Part shown: one piece after another, positions 16,556 to 25,746 of the stretch
Layout: each line of letters opens with the position of its first letter
Position numbering within the stretch: the stretch's first letter is position 1
NCBI GenBank assembly: GCA_017622495.1
Contig: JAGAQY010000076.1
Location: 1 to 34,002 of the forward strand
Reading direction: 5' to 3'
Length of the DNA: 34,002 nucleotides
Source: Bacteroidaceae bacterium
GTDB lineage: Bacteria > Bacteroidota > Bacteroidia > Bacteroidales > Bacteroidaceae
Translations under genes and position numbers: made by a program
Notes under the pieces: model-generated
Databases searched by the model: none
Seen by the model: only the letters and a program-made list of their open reading frames with translations
Told to the model about the DNA's origin: nothing

Positions 16556-17254
16556 TCAGTTGGCCTCGGGGATGATGAGCTTGTAGCCCTTGCCGTGGAT
16601 GTTGATGATCTCTACGTCGGGGTCTTCTTTGAGGTGCTTGCGCAGCTTGGTGATGTACACGTCCATGCTGCGGGCGTTGAAGTAATTGTCATCTATCCAG
16701 ATTGACTTGAGGGCGAAGTCGCGCTGCAGTATCTCGTTGGCATGTGCGCAGAGGAGCGACAACAACTCTGACTCCTTGGTGGTGAGCTTGGTCTGGCGGT
16801 CACCGATGGTGAGCAGCTGCTTCTGTGTGTCGAAGGTGAAGCGCCCTATCTGGTAGATGCTGGTGTCTTTGTTCTTCTTACCGTGTACGCGGCGCAGAAT
16901 GGCCTCGATACGGAAGGTGAGCTCCTCCATGCTGAAGGGTTTGGTGAGGTAGTCGTCGGCACCTATCTTGAAGCCTTCGAGCACATCTTCCTTGAGGGTC
17001 TTGGCGGTGAGGAAGATGATGGGTATCTCTGTGTTGACCTTGCGTATCTCACCGGCGAGTGTGAAGCCGTCCATCTTGGGCATCATCACGTCGAGTACGC
17101 ACAGGTCGTACTTGTTTTTCAGGAATGCCTTGTAGCCGGCATCGCCGTCGGGGCACAGCTCGGCGTTATATCCTTTGGCATTCAGGTACTCTCTTAACAG
17201 CATGCCAAGATTCTCGTCATCTTCGCATAACAAAATGCTTAATTTCTCTGCCAT
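16556..17254 (-). CDS. rprY: Response regulator RprY, OmpR/PhoB family
   Basis: A 232-residue transcription regulator. The receiver domain (about 1-120) has acidic pocket residues E11-D13, the phosphorylation site D55 in LCVLDVMMPKMDGF, T83 in FLTAK and K105 in YLTKPF. The C-terminal winged-helix domain (about 130-230) has LTTKESELLSLLCAHAN and the MDVYITKLRKHLKEDP recognition segment. The sequence agrees with the Bacteroidetes RprY group, first described in Bacteroides fragilis with RprX. It starts 3 bp after the rprX stop codon, so the two are translated from one mRNA. It ends just beyond the shared terminator hairpin. Its targets cannot be seen here. Confidence 0.93.
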   Translation of the reverse strand: MAEKLSILLCEDDENLGMLLREYLNAKGYNAELCPDGDAGYKAFLKNKYDLCVLDVMMPKMDGFTLAGEIRKVNTEIPIIFLTAKTLKEDVLEGFKIGADDYLTKPFSMEELTFRIEAILRRVHGKKNKDTSIYQIGRFTFDTQKQLLTIGDRQTKLTTKESELLSLLCAHANEILQRDFALKSIWIDDNYFNARSMDVYITKLRKHLKEDPDVEIINIHGKGYKLIIPEAN

Positions 17255-17257
17255 AAT

Positions 17258-18775
17258 TTACTTACTATTTAATAATGGTAATACAATAATGAATTTCGTT
17301 CCCACACCAAGCTCACTCTCGGCACGTATGGTGCCGCGGTGGTCTTGTATCACTTTCTTGACATACGCCAGGCCCAGGCCGAAGCCTTTCACGTCGTGGC
17401 GGTTGCCCGTATGTACGCGGTAGAAGCGGTCGAATACGCGCTTGAGGTTCTCCTTCTTGATGCCGATACCGTTGTCCTGTACCGAGAGGCATATCTTGCC
17501 TGGCTCGTTCCATGTGTGTATGGTGAGGCATAGGGGCTCGTCGGCGCGCTTGTACTTCACGGCATTGTCCATGAGGTTGAAGACAACGTTGGTGATGTGC
17601 ATCTCGTCGGCGAAGATCAGGGGGTCGGTGGCCTCGAGGTGGCTTACTATGGTGCCGCCGTTCTTCTCTACCTTGAGGGCGAAGGTGTTGACTACACCGT
17701 TCACGAGTTCGTTGACATCGAGCTCGCGTGTCTTCATCGTGGCTTTCTGCTCTTCGAACAGGGAGATCTGCAGTACCTTCTCAACAAGGAATCGCAGACG
17801 CTTGCTCTCGTCATTGATGATGGTCGTGATGTGCTGCAACATCTGGGGCGACTTGGATACCGAACCGTCGGTGAGCATTTGGGCAGCCAGCGAGATGGTA
17901 GAGATGGGGGTCTTGAACTCGTGGGTCATGTTGTTGATGAAGTCGTTCTTGATCTCTGCCACCTTCTTTTGTCTGACGAAAAGGAAGACTGCAACGATAA
18001 AGGTGATGCAGAGCACGATGGTGAAGGCAAGAGCGGGTATCATGAAGCGCACGGAGCTGAATATGTAGCTGTCCATCGTAGGGAAATGTACCTTCAATAC
18101 ACCCATCTTGTTTGGCGGGTCGTTACTGAATAGTATTTGGGTGTATGATACGTCTTCTCCTTCGGTCTCGTAGTCGGAGCAGCGGTATACCTCGCGGCCG
18201 TCGCTTGTGGATACGGTGAAGTGATAGGGGATGTCGATGCCGTTGTTGAGGAGCTCGGCCTGCAGGTCGCGGTCGAGTGCACGGAAGTTGATGCGATTCT
18301 CAAGCGGCTGATTGCTTGCCGTATATAGAATTTTATATATCACCTCGTCCATCAAGGCACGTTGGTGTATGTACCGGCTTCGCACTACGTCTTGCAGTGA
18401 GCGTGATGCATCGGGGATGTCTTTCTTCTCTTGCTGGGGGCGGCGCGGCATTACTATGGCACGCATCTCAAAGGATGATACCTTGCCGTCTTTACTGCTC
18501 TTGAGGTCGTATTGGTGTATCTCCACACCGAATCCTTGCTTCTCTGCCTGATGGGCTTTGCGCTCTGACTCTGCCACGTCTTTCTCGAGGTACTTCATGG
18601 TCTCGTAGAGCTCAAGGTTGTGTGCTGCGTTGTATAGGCTGCGCTTGACCGATTCGTCAAATTGCTCGCGGCGCATGGTGGTAATCTCTTCGATGTATCT
18701 AACCTGCAACGAGAGTAGGGCGATGAATGAGGCGCCCATAATCAATCCCAATATGACAATTGTTGACTTTTTCAT
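17258..18775 (-). CDS. rprX: Sensor histidine kinase RprX
   Basis: A membrane histidine kinase, 505 residues from the preferred ATG (MKKSTIVILG). A longer GTG start at 18790 is possible, but its codons lie inside the predicted -7 box, so it would not be transcribed. A first membrane segment (about 5-24) and a second (about 243-267) enclose a periplasmic sensor domain of about 215 residues. The dimerisation/phosphoacceptor motif FINNMTHEFKTPISTI has its histidine at residue 285. The ATP-binding domain shows the N box (VVFNLMDNAVKY), the G1 box (VQDNGIGI), the F box (FDRFYRVHTG) and G2 (GFGLGLAYV). It is the partner of rprY directly downstream. Confidence 0.93.
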   Translation of the reverse strand: MKKSTIVILGLIMGASFIALLSLQVRYIEEITTMRREQFDESVKRSLYNAAHNLELYETMKYLEKDVAESERKAHQAEKQGFGVEIHQYDLKSSKDGKVSSFEMRAIVMPRRPQQEKKDIPDASRSLQDVVRSRYIHQRALMDEVIYKILYTASNQPLENRINFRALDRDLQAELLNNGIDIPYHFTVSTSDGREVYRCSDYETEGEDVSYTQILFSNDPPNKMGVLKVHFPTMDSYIFSSVRFMIPALAFTIVLCITFIVAVFLFVRQKKVAEIKNDFINNMTHEFKTPISTISLAAQMLTDGSVSKSPQMLQHITTIINDESKRLRFLVEKVLQISLFEEQKATMKTRELDVNELVNGVVNTFALKVEKNGGTIVSHLEATDPLIFADEMHITNVVFNLMDNAVKYKRADEPLCLTIHTWNEPGKICLSVQDNGIGIKKENLKRVFDRFYRVHTGNRHDVKGFGLGLAYVKKVIQDHRGTIRAESELGVGTKFIIVLPLLNSK

Positions 18776-18779
18776 GTTG

Positions 18780-18812
18780 CAAATATACACGACATCTTAG
18801 AAATGAACCAAA
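18780..18812 (-). promoter_or_regulatory. rprX promoter, predicted leaderless transcript
   Basis: On the minus strand TTTG (18812-18809), a 21-nt spacer and TATATTTG (18787-18780) match the Bacteroidetes consensus. The preferred rprX ATG begins at 18775, four bases beyond the box. Transcription in this class usually starts a few bases after the box, so the message would start at or next to the start codon. Confidence 0.75.
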
Positions 18813-18971
18813 GAATTAACACTCATTAATTCAAAAAGTATAATTTATTAACAGTTAACCCAATTTTAGTTACTGTATCAACAATTTGTATATTGTAAAA
18901 GTTCGCAGTGTGAGTGCGGAGAGGTGAATGACGCTTCGCTTAATTATGAATTATGAGGATTGAACTTTAAT

Positions 18972-19018
18972 TTTTAATTCTCAATTGTCAATTGTGAATT
19001 GTCAATTGTGAATTCTCC
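18972..19018. repeat. Tandem TCAATTGTGAATTG repeats
   Basis: Alternating TCAATTGT and GAATTGT/GAATTCT units run from the downstream spacer into the last codons of the clostripain-like gene. Together with the AT-rich stretch at 18940-18970 this resembles a simple repeat common in Bacteroidales intergenic DNA. It encodes the end of the protease (ENSQLTIHN). Confidence 0.75.
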
Positions 19019-20223
19019 ATTTTCAATCTCTTATACCACGATGTGGCAGCGAACTTGTCGTTTAGACTTGAGTAGATGGGATTTTCTTGGGGGACGTAGC
19101 ACGAGAGGCCACCATAGTTTTCCATGTCTACATATTGGGTGCGTGCATCGTTGGAGTACCACCACGAGGTGGCTCGGCGATAGGGCACGGCAAGGTCGAA
19201 GACGCGTTTCCATGCTGCATAGTCGTCTTGAGAAGCAATCAGATGCTTCATGTAGTCATTCATGTCATGATACATGGGACGCGTGCGGCTTGAGATGGGG
19301 TAGTAGCTCTGTACACTGCTGAGGTTAATGTTGCTGTCAGGTGTGAGATGTCTTGACAGCATTTCGGCTGTTGCTGTGGCCAAATCGTCCAGATAGTCGC
19401 AGTCAACAACCGAGAGCAGGGCTCCATAGCGTTCGGTGCCATAGTCCCATACGAACACTTCGGTGTCGTTGTATGCGCGGTAATACTCGTCTATCAGTGC
19501 CTCCATGTTGAGCGGTGAAGAGAACATGGGTTTTATCATTCGTTCGTACGGAGCGCCGGGGTTGGGTATCTCGGCCGGTGACGAGGCTATATACTTGGCT
19601 ACATGACGTAGCTCGTATGCTACCTCAACGGCTTGCATGAAGCAGGCATCGAACAGGATGAAATCGAGACGCGGAAAGTCGTCCAAGGCGGCAGCTACAT
19701 CGGCAATCTCCATCTTGGAGCCGCTATTGGAATGGCTGTTGTGCTCGTTGTCTATGCAGATGGTACGCTGTATGGGGGCCTTGGCGGGTAGCCATGCGTC
19801 GCCATGTGACCATAGCACCAAGCCGTAGCTTGATGAGGGGGAGTTGCTGATGGTCCACTCCATGACCTCGCGAAGTGTCTCTGCATCGCCGGAGTTGTGC
19901 TCGGTGTCGTATTGCTTCAGCACCTTGCGGGCAGGTCTGCGTCCCTCTTGCTTCTCTATCGTGAGGATGCGGGGCAGCTCGGTGTCGTCAAGATAGATGA
20001 GCAGGCGGCTCCCCTCGGGGATGTCGCGTGCAGCCTGTACCATCTCGTCGATGTCCTGCTCGTGAAACTCTCCCCACGACAGGCTGTTCTCGGCGGCCAT
20101 ATATACAAGGACCGTGCGGTCGTACCTGATGTCGTCCTCTGAATTAAACAAGCGGCACGATGCCATACTTAGAAGTATAGACATCGTGCATATGTATTTG
20201 ATGAGAGAGCTTGCTGACTTCAC
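18988..20223 (-). CDS. Clostripain-family (peptidase C11) lipoprotein
   Basis: A 411-residue lipoprotein; the signal peptide ends with the lipobox SMASC, so Cys23 would be lipidated and the protein anchored in the outer or inner membrane. The C11 catalytic pair is visible: His140 in LVLWSHGDAW and Cys194 in FILFDACFMQAVEVAYEL. Clostripain-type enzymes cleave after basic residues, but the specificity of this member is not evident. The N-terminal core TVLVYMAAENSLS is typical of the family. It follows a small exported protein by 9 bp and probably shares its transcript. The last ten residues are read from a TCAATTGT repeat, so the natural C-terminus may have been altered by repeat expansion. Confidence 0.88.
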   Translation of the reverse strand: MKSASSLIKYICTMSILLSMASCRLFNSEDDIRYDRTVLVYMAAENSLSWGEFHEQDIDEMVQAARDIPEGSRLLIYLDDTELPRILTIEKQEGRRPARKVLKQYDTEHNSGDAETLREVMEWTISNSPSSSYGLVLWSHGDAWLPAKAPIQRTICIDNEHNSHSNSGSKMEIADVAAALDDFPRLDFILFDACFMQAVEVAYELRHVAKYIASSPAEIPNPGAPYERMIKPMFSSPLNMEALIDEYYRAYNDTEVFVWDYGTERYGALLSVVDCDYLDDLATATAEMLSRHLTPDSNINLSSVQSYYPISSRTRPMYHDMNDYMKHLIASQDDYAAWKRVFDLAVPYRRATSWWYSNDARTQYVDMENYGGLSCYVPQENPIYSSLNDKFAATSWYKRLKMENSQLTIHN

Positions 20224-20232
20224 ACCTTGTTC

Positions 20233-20643
20233 TTATTCTTTGTGAAACATGAATGAGTCTGCGCCAATCGTGCGCACCGACTGTGGGTTGCTCGACTGGT
20301 ATTTCTTGTACATCTTGAGATATCGGTTCTCCAGCTTTTTCTTCTTGTCAGAGTAGATGACGGCGCATGTTTGGTTGGTCTCGCCCAATGTGCCCTCCAG
20401 GTAGGTCTTCAGCTGGAGTGAATAGTAGACATAGTTGAATAGCGAGCCGTCGCTGTTTATGATGACGTCGTCAAGATGCTGCACGTCGGTGATGTAGACT
20501 ATCGAGTCATTGAAGTCTATAGAGACACCGTACATATATACACGCTTGGGCTCGTTTGCTTTATCTTTCTTTTCCTTGGCAGGCATGAAAGACGAAAGCA
20601 GCACTATGCTTATCAGCCCCAACAGATACTTCAACTTATTCAT
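20233..20643 (-). CDS. Small exported Bacteroidales protein of unknown function
   Basis: A 136-residue protein with a hydrophobic N-terminal segment (LLGLISIVLLSSFMPA) fitting a signal peptide, then a lysine-rich linker and a compact domain (RVYMYGVSIDFNDSIVYITDVQHLDDV ... TCAVIYSDKKKKLENRYLKMYKKY). I recognise the general look of a conserved Bacteroidales hypothetical, but no function. It lies between rpoD (32 bp upstream) and the clostripain gene (9 bp downstream), all on one strand. A 12-bp palindrome TACGCGCGCGTA sits at its start codon, 20642-20653. Confidence 0.75.
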   Translation of the reverse strand: MNKLKYLLGLISIVLLSSFMPAKEKKDKANEPKRVYMYGVSIDFNDSIVYITDVQHLDDVIINSDGSLFNYVYYSLQLKTYLEGTLGETNQTCAVIYSDKKKKLENRYLKMYKKYQSSNPQSVRTIGADSFMFHKE

Positions 20644-20675
20644 ACGCGCGCGTACCTTATTAATATAATAAAGTG

Positions 20676-21536
20676 TTATCCTAAATATGACTTCAGCAAT
20701 TTGCTGCGTGAGTTCTGACGAAGGCGGCGGATGGCTTTCTCCTTGATTTGGCGAACACGCTCACGAGTGAGGCCAAACTTGTCGCCAATTTCCTCCAGTG
20801 TCATTTCCTGTACTCCGATGCCGAAAAACATCTGCAGGATCTCTTTCTCGCGGTCGGTCAGTGTAGAGAGGGCGCGGTCAATTTCGGTAGAGAGCGACTC
20901 GCTCACCAATGAACGGTCGGCCATGGGGGAATCATCGTTGACGAGTACGTCGAGCAGGCTGTTGTCCTCACCATCCACGAAGGGGGCATCCACTGAGATG
21001 TGGCGACCCGAAACCTTCAGTGTGTCGGCAATCTTGTCTACCGGGATGTCGAGCTCGTCGGCCAGCTCCTCTGCAGAGGGGCGGCGTTCATTCTCCTGTT
21101 CAAACTTGGAGAAGGCCTTGCTAATCTTGTTGAGCGAACCTACCTGATTGAGGGGCAGACGCACGATACGAGCTTGCTCGGCCAAGGCCTGAAGGATGGA
21201 CTGACGAATCCACCATACGGCATAACTGATAAACTTAAAACCACGTGTCTCGTCAAACTTCTCTGCGGCCTTGATTAAGCCCAGGTTGCCCTCGTTGATT
21301 AGGTCGGGTAGGCTTAGGCCTTGATTCTGGTACTGCTTGGCCACCGATACCACGAAGCGCAAGTTTGCACGGGTGAGCTTCTCCAATGCTGCACGGTCAC
21401 CCTTGCGGATCCGTTGAGCGAGCTCTACCTCCTCATCTACGGTAATCAACTCCTCACGACCAATTTCTTGTAGGTACTTATCTAACGAAGCGCTCTCGCG
21501 ATTGGTTATACTCTTTGTAATTTTAAGCTGTCTCAT
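20676..21536 (-). CDS. rpoD: Principal RNA polymerase sigma factor, Bacteroidetes type
   Basis: A 286-residue sigma-70 factor. It lacks the long N-terminal region 1.1 of proteobacterial RpoD, which is normal for the Bacteroidetes primary sigma. Region 1.2 is near 15-50 ([15 protein letters not shown]). Region 2 includes [38 protein letters not shown] and [20 protein letters not shown]. Region 3 follows ([11 protein letters not shown]). Region 4.2 has the helix-turn-helix [20 protein letters not shown]. It reads the TTTG/TAnnTTTG promoters identified elsewhere in this window. A possible -7 box (TAAATTTG, minus strand, 21586-21579) lies about 43 bp upstream of the ATG, without a good -33 partner. 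Confidence 0.95.
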   Translation of the reverse strand: MRQLKITKSITNRESASLDKYLQEIGREELITVDEEVELAQRIRKGDRAALEKLTRANLRFVVSVAKQYQNQGLSLPDLINEGNLGLIKAAEKFDETRGFKFISYAVWWIRQSILQALAEQARIVRLPLNQVGSLNKISKAFSKFEQENERRPSAEELADELDIPVDKIADTLKVSGRHISVDAPFVDGEDNSLLDVLVNDDSPMADRSLVSESLSTEIDRALSTLTDREKEILQMFFGIGVQEMTLEEIGDKFGLTRERVRQIKEKAIRRLRQNSRSKLLKSYLG

Positions 21537-21639
21537 CTCGAAAAAATACGTATTTCAGTCAATAAACCAAATTAGCTGCAAATTTAGCGTTTTTTTTTGA
21601 CATTCTCGCTATACCAAAACGAAAAAACCTTCCAAAAAG

Positions 21640-21677
21640 TATCGGTGGTTTCTCTTTTTTTCGAAAAACCACCGATA
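21640..21677 (-). terminator. Terminator hairpin downstream of the HtrA gene
   Basis: TATCGGTGGTTT (21640-21651) and AAACCACCGATA (21666-21677) are perfect 12-bp complements around a pyrimidine-rich loop. It is 30 bp past the stop codon of the minus-strand protease gene and upstream of the rpoD promoter region. Confidence 0.85.
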
Positions 21678-21707
21678 ATTATCGTTTGTTAGGAATTGGT
21701 ATGGAGC

Positions 21708-23198
21708 TTACTCGCCATCAGAGAGGTCTACGGCATAGTTGGCTCTACGTCCCGACATGTAATAGCCCGAGATGAATAGTGCTCGCTCCGGCGACTGGTT
21801 GGCTGTCTTCAATACCTTGGCCAAGTCCTCCTCGCTGGCGATTTTCGAGCCATTGACCTTGAGGATTACAAATCCCTTCTTGATGCCTGCATCGGCAAAT
21901 TTCCCCTTGTCTACACCTGTCACCTGCAGGCCATAGCTTACGCCCAGATGGCGCTTTACATCATCATCGATCGGTTTGAAGGCTGCACCCAGCATATCGA
22001 GGTCAAACTTCTTCACCACTTTCGTGTTGCCCTGTACATTCTTCAGTGTAACGTCGAGTGTCTTCTCCTTCTTGCTGCGCATCACGGTCACTTCTACCTC
22101 GTCGCCGGGGCGGTGCTTGGCGATGTTCTCCTGCAGCTCGGCCATGTTGTGTACCTTCTTGCCTGCAATCTTTATGATGACGTCGCCCGACTCAATGCCT
22201 GCAGCTTTGGCTCCACTGCCGTCGGTAACCTCTTCTACATATACGCCTTCTACTGTGCCCAGGTCTTTGTCCTTGGTGCGCTCGTCACCCAGGTCGTATC
22301 CTCTGATGCCGAGGATAGCACGCTGCACGGTGCCAAACTCTTTCAAGTCGTCTACTACCTTGTTCATGATGCTCGTGGGGATGGCAAATCCATATCCTGC
22401 ATAAGCACCCGTAGGAGATGACAGCACGGCATTGATACCTACCAGTTCGCCTCTCGCATTGACCAATGCACCACCGCTGTTGCCTTGATTGATGGCGGCG
22501 TCAGTCTGGATAAACGATTCTATACCTCCATTATATACACCCAGTGTGCGGGCTTTGGCGCTTACGATACCGGCAGTCACCGTAGAGGTGAGGTTGAAGG
22601 GGTTTCCTACAGCAAGCACCCATTCGCCCACCTTCAGTGCCTCTGAGTCACCTATAGGTATGGTGGGGAAGTCGTCGCCCTCAATTTTTACCAGCGCAAG
22701 GTCTGTGTTGGGGTCGGTACCTATCAGTCTACCCTTAAACTCGCGGTTGTCGTTGAGCTTCACGTCTATCTCGTCGGCGCCCTCTATCACGTGGTTGTTG
22801 GTTACGATATATCCATCTTTAGATATGATGACTCCCGATCCGAATCCTACGCGAGGCTGTGTGCGCACCTGCTGTTGGCGTCCCATGCCGTCGCCAAAGA
22901 AGAAGTCGAAGAGGTCGGGCATCTGTTGCACCGTCTGTGTCTTGCCCAGTTGTGTCGATTTGATATGTACTACGGCATGCAGTGAGTTTTCTGCTGCATC
23001 GGTCAGGTCTACAGGCTGTGCGGTCTTGTTGTCAAACAAAGCTGTGGGCATAGCATATCCACCCTCCTGCTGCACAGTCACGATGGTTTCTTTCACAGCA
23101 TTCTTCTCCATCAGCGTATAGGTCGTGATACCTGCTACCAAGGCGCTGCCTATCATCAATGCGGAGTAACCAAAGATTTTCTTAATTGTCGATTTCAT
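21708..23198 (-). CDS. Periplasmic serine protease, HtrA/DegQ family
   Basis: A 496-residue DegP/DegQ-type protease and chaperone for envelope quality control. An N-terminal hydrophobic segment (residues 8-29) directs export or anchors it. The catalytic triad is intact: His136 (TNNHVIEG), Asp166 (NTDLALVKI) and Ser241 (GNSGGALVN). Two PDZ domains follow, about 275-390 (GIESGDVIIKIAGKKV) and 400-490 (GIKKGFVILKVNGSKI). A phenylalanine- and glutamine-rich loop (residues 95-112) precedes the protease core, as in DegP-like LA loops. It has its own upstream region with a partial -7 box (TATCTTCG, minus strand, near 23259-23252) and its own terminator, so it is probably monocistronic. Confidence 0.93.
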   Translation of the reverse strand: MKSTIKKIFGYSALMIGSALVAGITTYTLMEKNAVKETIVTVQQEGGYAMPTALFDNKTAQPVDLTDAAENSLHAVVHIKSTQLGKTQTVQQMPDLFDFFFGDGMGRQQQVRTQPRVGFGSGVIISKDGYIVTNNHVIEGADEIDVKLNDNREFKGRLIGTDPNTDLALVKIEGDDFPTIPIGDSEALKVGEWVLAVGNPFNLTSTVTAGIVSAKARTLGVYNGGIESFIQTDAAINQGNSGGALVNARGELVGINAVLSSPTGAYAGYGFAIPTSIMNKVVDDLKEFGTVQRAILGIRGYDLGDERTKDKDLGTVEGVYVEEVTDGSGAKAAGIESGDVIIKIAGKKVHNMAELQENIAKHRPGDEVEVTVMRSKKEKTLDVTLKNVQGNTKVVKKFDLDMLGAAFKPIDDDVKRHLGVSYGLQVTGVDKGKFADAGIKKGFVILKVNGSKIASEEDLAKVLKTANQSPERALFISGYYMSGRRANYAVDLSDGE

Positions 23199-23369
23199 AA
23201 CTATATTTTATATTTAGGTTAATTTGTTCTCCTATTTAACTATTCACGATGCGAAGATAATGCTTTTTCTGTCTTTCTGAATCGATGTGCTCTATCATTT
23301 ACTACAAATTAACAGAGTAGGAGCGTGGTTAACACTTGTTTGATAAAATATACTCGCATTTTAAATGTT

Positions 23370-24416
23370 TTAAACAACGAGCACCTTCTGCTCTGCGTCA
23401 AACGGGCATAGGTCGTCAAGGCGCATGGCATCTATAGCAACAGCCATCAGTTTATCTTGTTCATGCACGTCGATACCTTGCTTCTTGGCAAAGTGGCGTC
23501 CTGCTTCCAATAGGCACTTCTCGGGGATGAGACCGATGAGTTCGGTTCCCGTCACCTTCACGCCATATTGTTTGGCCACGTCGCATACCGTCTCGTAGGC
23601 TGTGTGGATAGGGCAGAGCTGTACATCGTTGATGTTCATCGACACTTGTGCACACCCATATTCCTTTATATACCATCCTATAGCCTTGCAGCCGCGGAGC
23701 AGTCCTGGGCGGCGTAGTGCCTTGCCCTCCTCATCGCGCAGGATATTGCCTGCGGCATCGCGGCACACCTCTCCGCTGGCTCTTACACGGGAGGCTATGC
23801 TTGCTGCTATCTCGCGTGATGTGGTGTCGAGGTTGAAGTTTACGGCAATCAGGAAGTTTCGTGCCCCCACTACTGTAGCTCCTGATAGAGCAGCCTGATG
23901 CGTGTATTCTTCGCCGCCAAAGTCGGGGCGCATCACCGCATCGAGCATCTTCTCTTTCAGTCCTTCATATTCGCCGTGACGGCAGTCGGCCAGGTTGATA
24001 TGCTCAGAACGCAATGCCGCTGCCTCGTAGCAGTAGGTGGGGATACCTAATTCCTTATATATACGCTCGGCCAAGGCGCGGGCCCGTTGTGCACACTCCT
24101 CCAGCGTGATATTCTTCAGTGGAATGAGCGGGAGCACATCGGTAGCTCCTATGCGAGGATGCTCGCCATGGTGCTGGCGCATGTCGATGAGCTCGCTTGC
24201 CCGCTTCACCATACGGAAAGCAGACTCCACCACGGCATCGGCCGACCCTGTGAAGGTGATGACGGTTCGGTTGGCAGCCTCGCCACGGTCGATGTGCAGT
24301 ATGCGAACGCCATCGACCGAGCGTATGGCCTCGGCGATGGCGTTGATGGTTTCAATGTTGTGCCCCTCACTGAAGTTGGGTACGCACTCAACGAATTGAG
24401 AATTATTTTCTTCCAT
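23370..24416 (-). CDS. ftcD: Glutamate formimidoyltransferase
   Basis: A 348-residue enzyme matching the formiminotransferase half of FTCD. It transfers the formimino group of N-formimino-glutamate to tetrahydrofolate in histidine degradation. The N-subdomain starts FVECVPNFSEGHN. The active-site segment QHHGEHPRIGATDVLPLIP is at about 81-99, with the expected histidine at 82 or 83. The C-subdomain contains VGARNFLIAVNFNLDT and the folate-site region VSMNINDVQLCPIHTAYE. The cyclodeaminase domain is absent, as is usual in Bacteroidetes, where it is a separate gene. No hut genes are nearby; instead it is last in a run with a porin, a cyclophilin and an amidase. Confidence 0.92.
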   Translation of the reverse strand: MEENNSQFVECVPNFSEGHNIETINAIAEAIRSVDGVRILHIDRGEAANRTVITFTGSADAVVESAFRMVKRASELIDMRQHHGEHPRIGATDVLPLIPLKNITLEECAQRARALAERIYKELGIPTYCYEAAALRSEHINLADCRHGEYEGLKEKMLDAVMRPDFGGEEYTHQAALSGATVVGARNFLIAVNFNLDTTSREIAASIASRVRASGEVCRDAAGNILRDEEGKALRRPGLLRGCKAIGWYIKEYGCAQVSMNINDVQLCPIHTAYETVCDVAKQYGVKVTGTELIGLIPEKCLLEAGRHFAKKQGIDVHEQDKLMAVAIDAMRLDDLCPFDAEQKVLVV

Positions 24417-24448
24417 TAGTTGTCATTGAATTCAGGATTCACAATTTA

Positions 24449-25726
24449 TCAAAAGTCATATTTCAGCATGAAGCATACGCGGTTGTTGGCTACCCAGTGG
24501 GTGTTGATGATGGTACCGTCGGTCACTCTTCCTACTCCTGCCGATTGTTTGTATTCTCCATAGGCAGTAGCAGTGTGCTCATACTCAAGCCCGAGGGTCA
24601 TATTCTGCACTTTGTAGGTCACAATGGGTGAGAATCGGTAGGCCTGATCCATTCCTGTATTGTTGCGCACTACGGGAGTGTAGATGTACTCCATGTCGGC
24701 AGTGCCGAAGTTCTTCATCCATCCGGCGAAGAATCCGTAGCGTACCTTTTTGCCATACATCATGGTGAGCCATGCCGATCCCAGTTGCATGGGGTCGTAC
24801 TCGTTTACCACATTAGGATATTTATTGGGCATGTGTTCATTGTCGCTGTGGCCTACGATGCCAAATCCTGTGGGTTGCTGCATGTGCGAGGTGTTTTGTC
24901 CATACATCGCCTTGGCACGCACGCTGAGGTCGTCTACCTTGAGCGAGCCGAATACGATAGCCGAGTAGCTGGTAAGTCTTTCATGTACGCGTATCGTACC
25001 TTCGTTAGTCCCAGCGGTTACGCGTGGAGCAATGGTAGAAGCATTTACACCGAATCCGCCCGAAAGGTACTTGCCCTTGCCTGTCATGCCCACGAAGAGT
25101 TCGGGTACCATGGCATTGCGTGAATACACATTCGAGGTCTTGCCGTCGAGACCTACCGAACCGTACTGAAATTGGTAGAGTGCAGCGGCTGTGAGGGTGA
25201 GTCCCTTGACGGGAGTGTAGTTGTAGCGTACCTGCGGAGAGCGGTTGAAGGGGTTGAATGGGGCTCCTGTAGCGAGGCTGAACACCTCAGGCATCAAGTC
25301 GCCCGATATCGGGTGCCATGCCTGACCTACGAGCAGGTCGTGCTTCTCCCAAGCCAGCTTGGCATAGGCCTGGCGAATACGCAGGTTGAAGGCCGATGAT
25401 GACGAGGCACCGCAGAAGTCCGACTCAAACTTGGCCGACGACTGTGCTCCCCATATCTCGGGACCACTTACGTTGACGCCGAAGCGTGTGGTGATGGAGA
25501 GGAAGCGCACCGAGGGGATGGCATTCAGGTCTTCGCCGTCGACTCCGTAGCTGTGGTCGTTGGGGAGCATGTTGAAGAGTCCCTCGTTGGATTGCACGCA
25601 ACTGCGTGAGTCGTATGTGAAGTAGTTACGCACGAATCCATATATATCGGCTTTCACGGCCTTGTCTTGCGCGAAACCTGTCATGCTGCAGAGCAGCAGC
25701 GCTCCGCCCAGAAAAAACTTTTTCAT
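24449..25726 (-). CDS. Outer-membrane porin-like beta-barrel protein
   Basis: About 425 residues from MKKFFLGGAL, with a signal peptide cut near TGFAQ. The mature part has alternating aromatic beta strands (DIYGFVRNYFTYDSR, NLRIRQAYAKLAWEKHDLLVGQAWH, VRYNYTPVKGLTLTAAALYQFQYGS, MTLGLEYEHTATAYGEY) and ends in an aromatic VCFMLKYDF, typical of outer-membrane barrels. It fits the DcaP-like/Bacteroidetes porin group. Substrate is unknown. The start two codons inside the longer frame is chosen because it gives a clean signal peptide. It lies 20 bp after the cyclophilin gene and 32 bp before ftcD, so co-transcription is likely. Confidence 0.8.
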   Translation of the reverse strand: MKKFFLGGALLLCSMTGFAQDKAVKADIYGFVRNYFTYDSRSCVQSNEGLFNMLPNDHSYGVDGEDLNAIPSVRFLSITTRFGVNVSGPEIWGAQSSAKFESDFCGASSSSAFNLRIRQAYAKLAWEKHDLLVGQAWHPISGDLMPEVFSLATGAPFNPFNRSPQVRYNYTPVKGLTLTAAALYQFQYGSVGLDGKTSNVYSRNAMVPELFVGMTGKGKYLSGGFGVNASTIAPRVTAGTNEGTIRVHERLTSYSAIVFGSLKVDDLSVRAKAMYGQNTSHMQQPTGFGIVGHSDNEHMPNKYPNVVNEYDPMQLGSAWLTMMYGKKVRYGFFAGWMKNFGTADMEYIYTPVVRNNTGMDQAYRFSPIVTYKVQNMTLGLEYEHTATAYGEYKQSAGVGRVTDGTIINTHWVANNRVCFMLKYDF

Positions 25727-25746
25727 AATCACCTCCTGCTATAGCC

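Noticed and set aside
18776..18790. GTG start giving a 510-residue RprX
   Set aside because: The extra codons overlap the predicted -7 promoter box, so they would not be in the mRNA.
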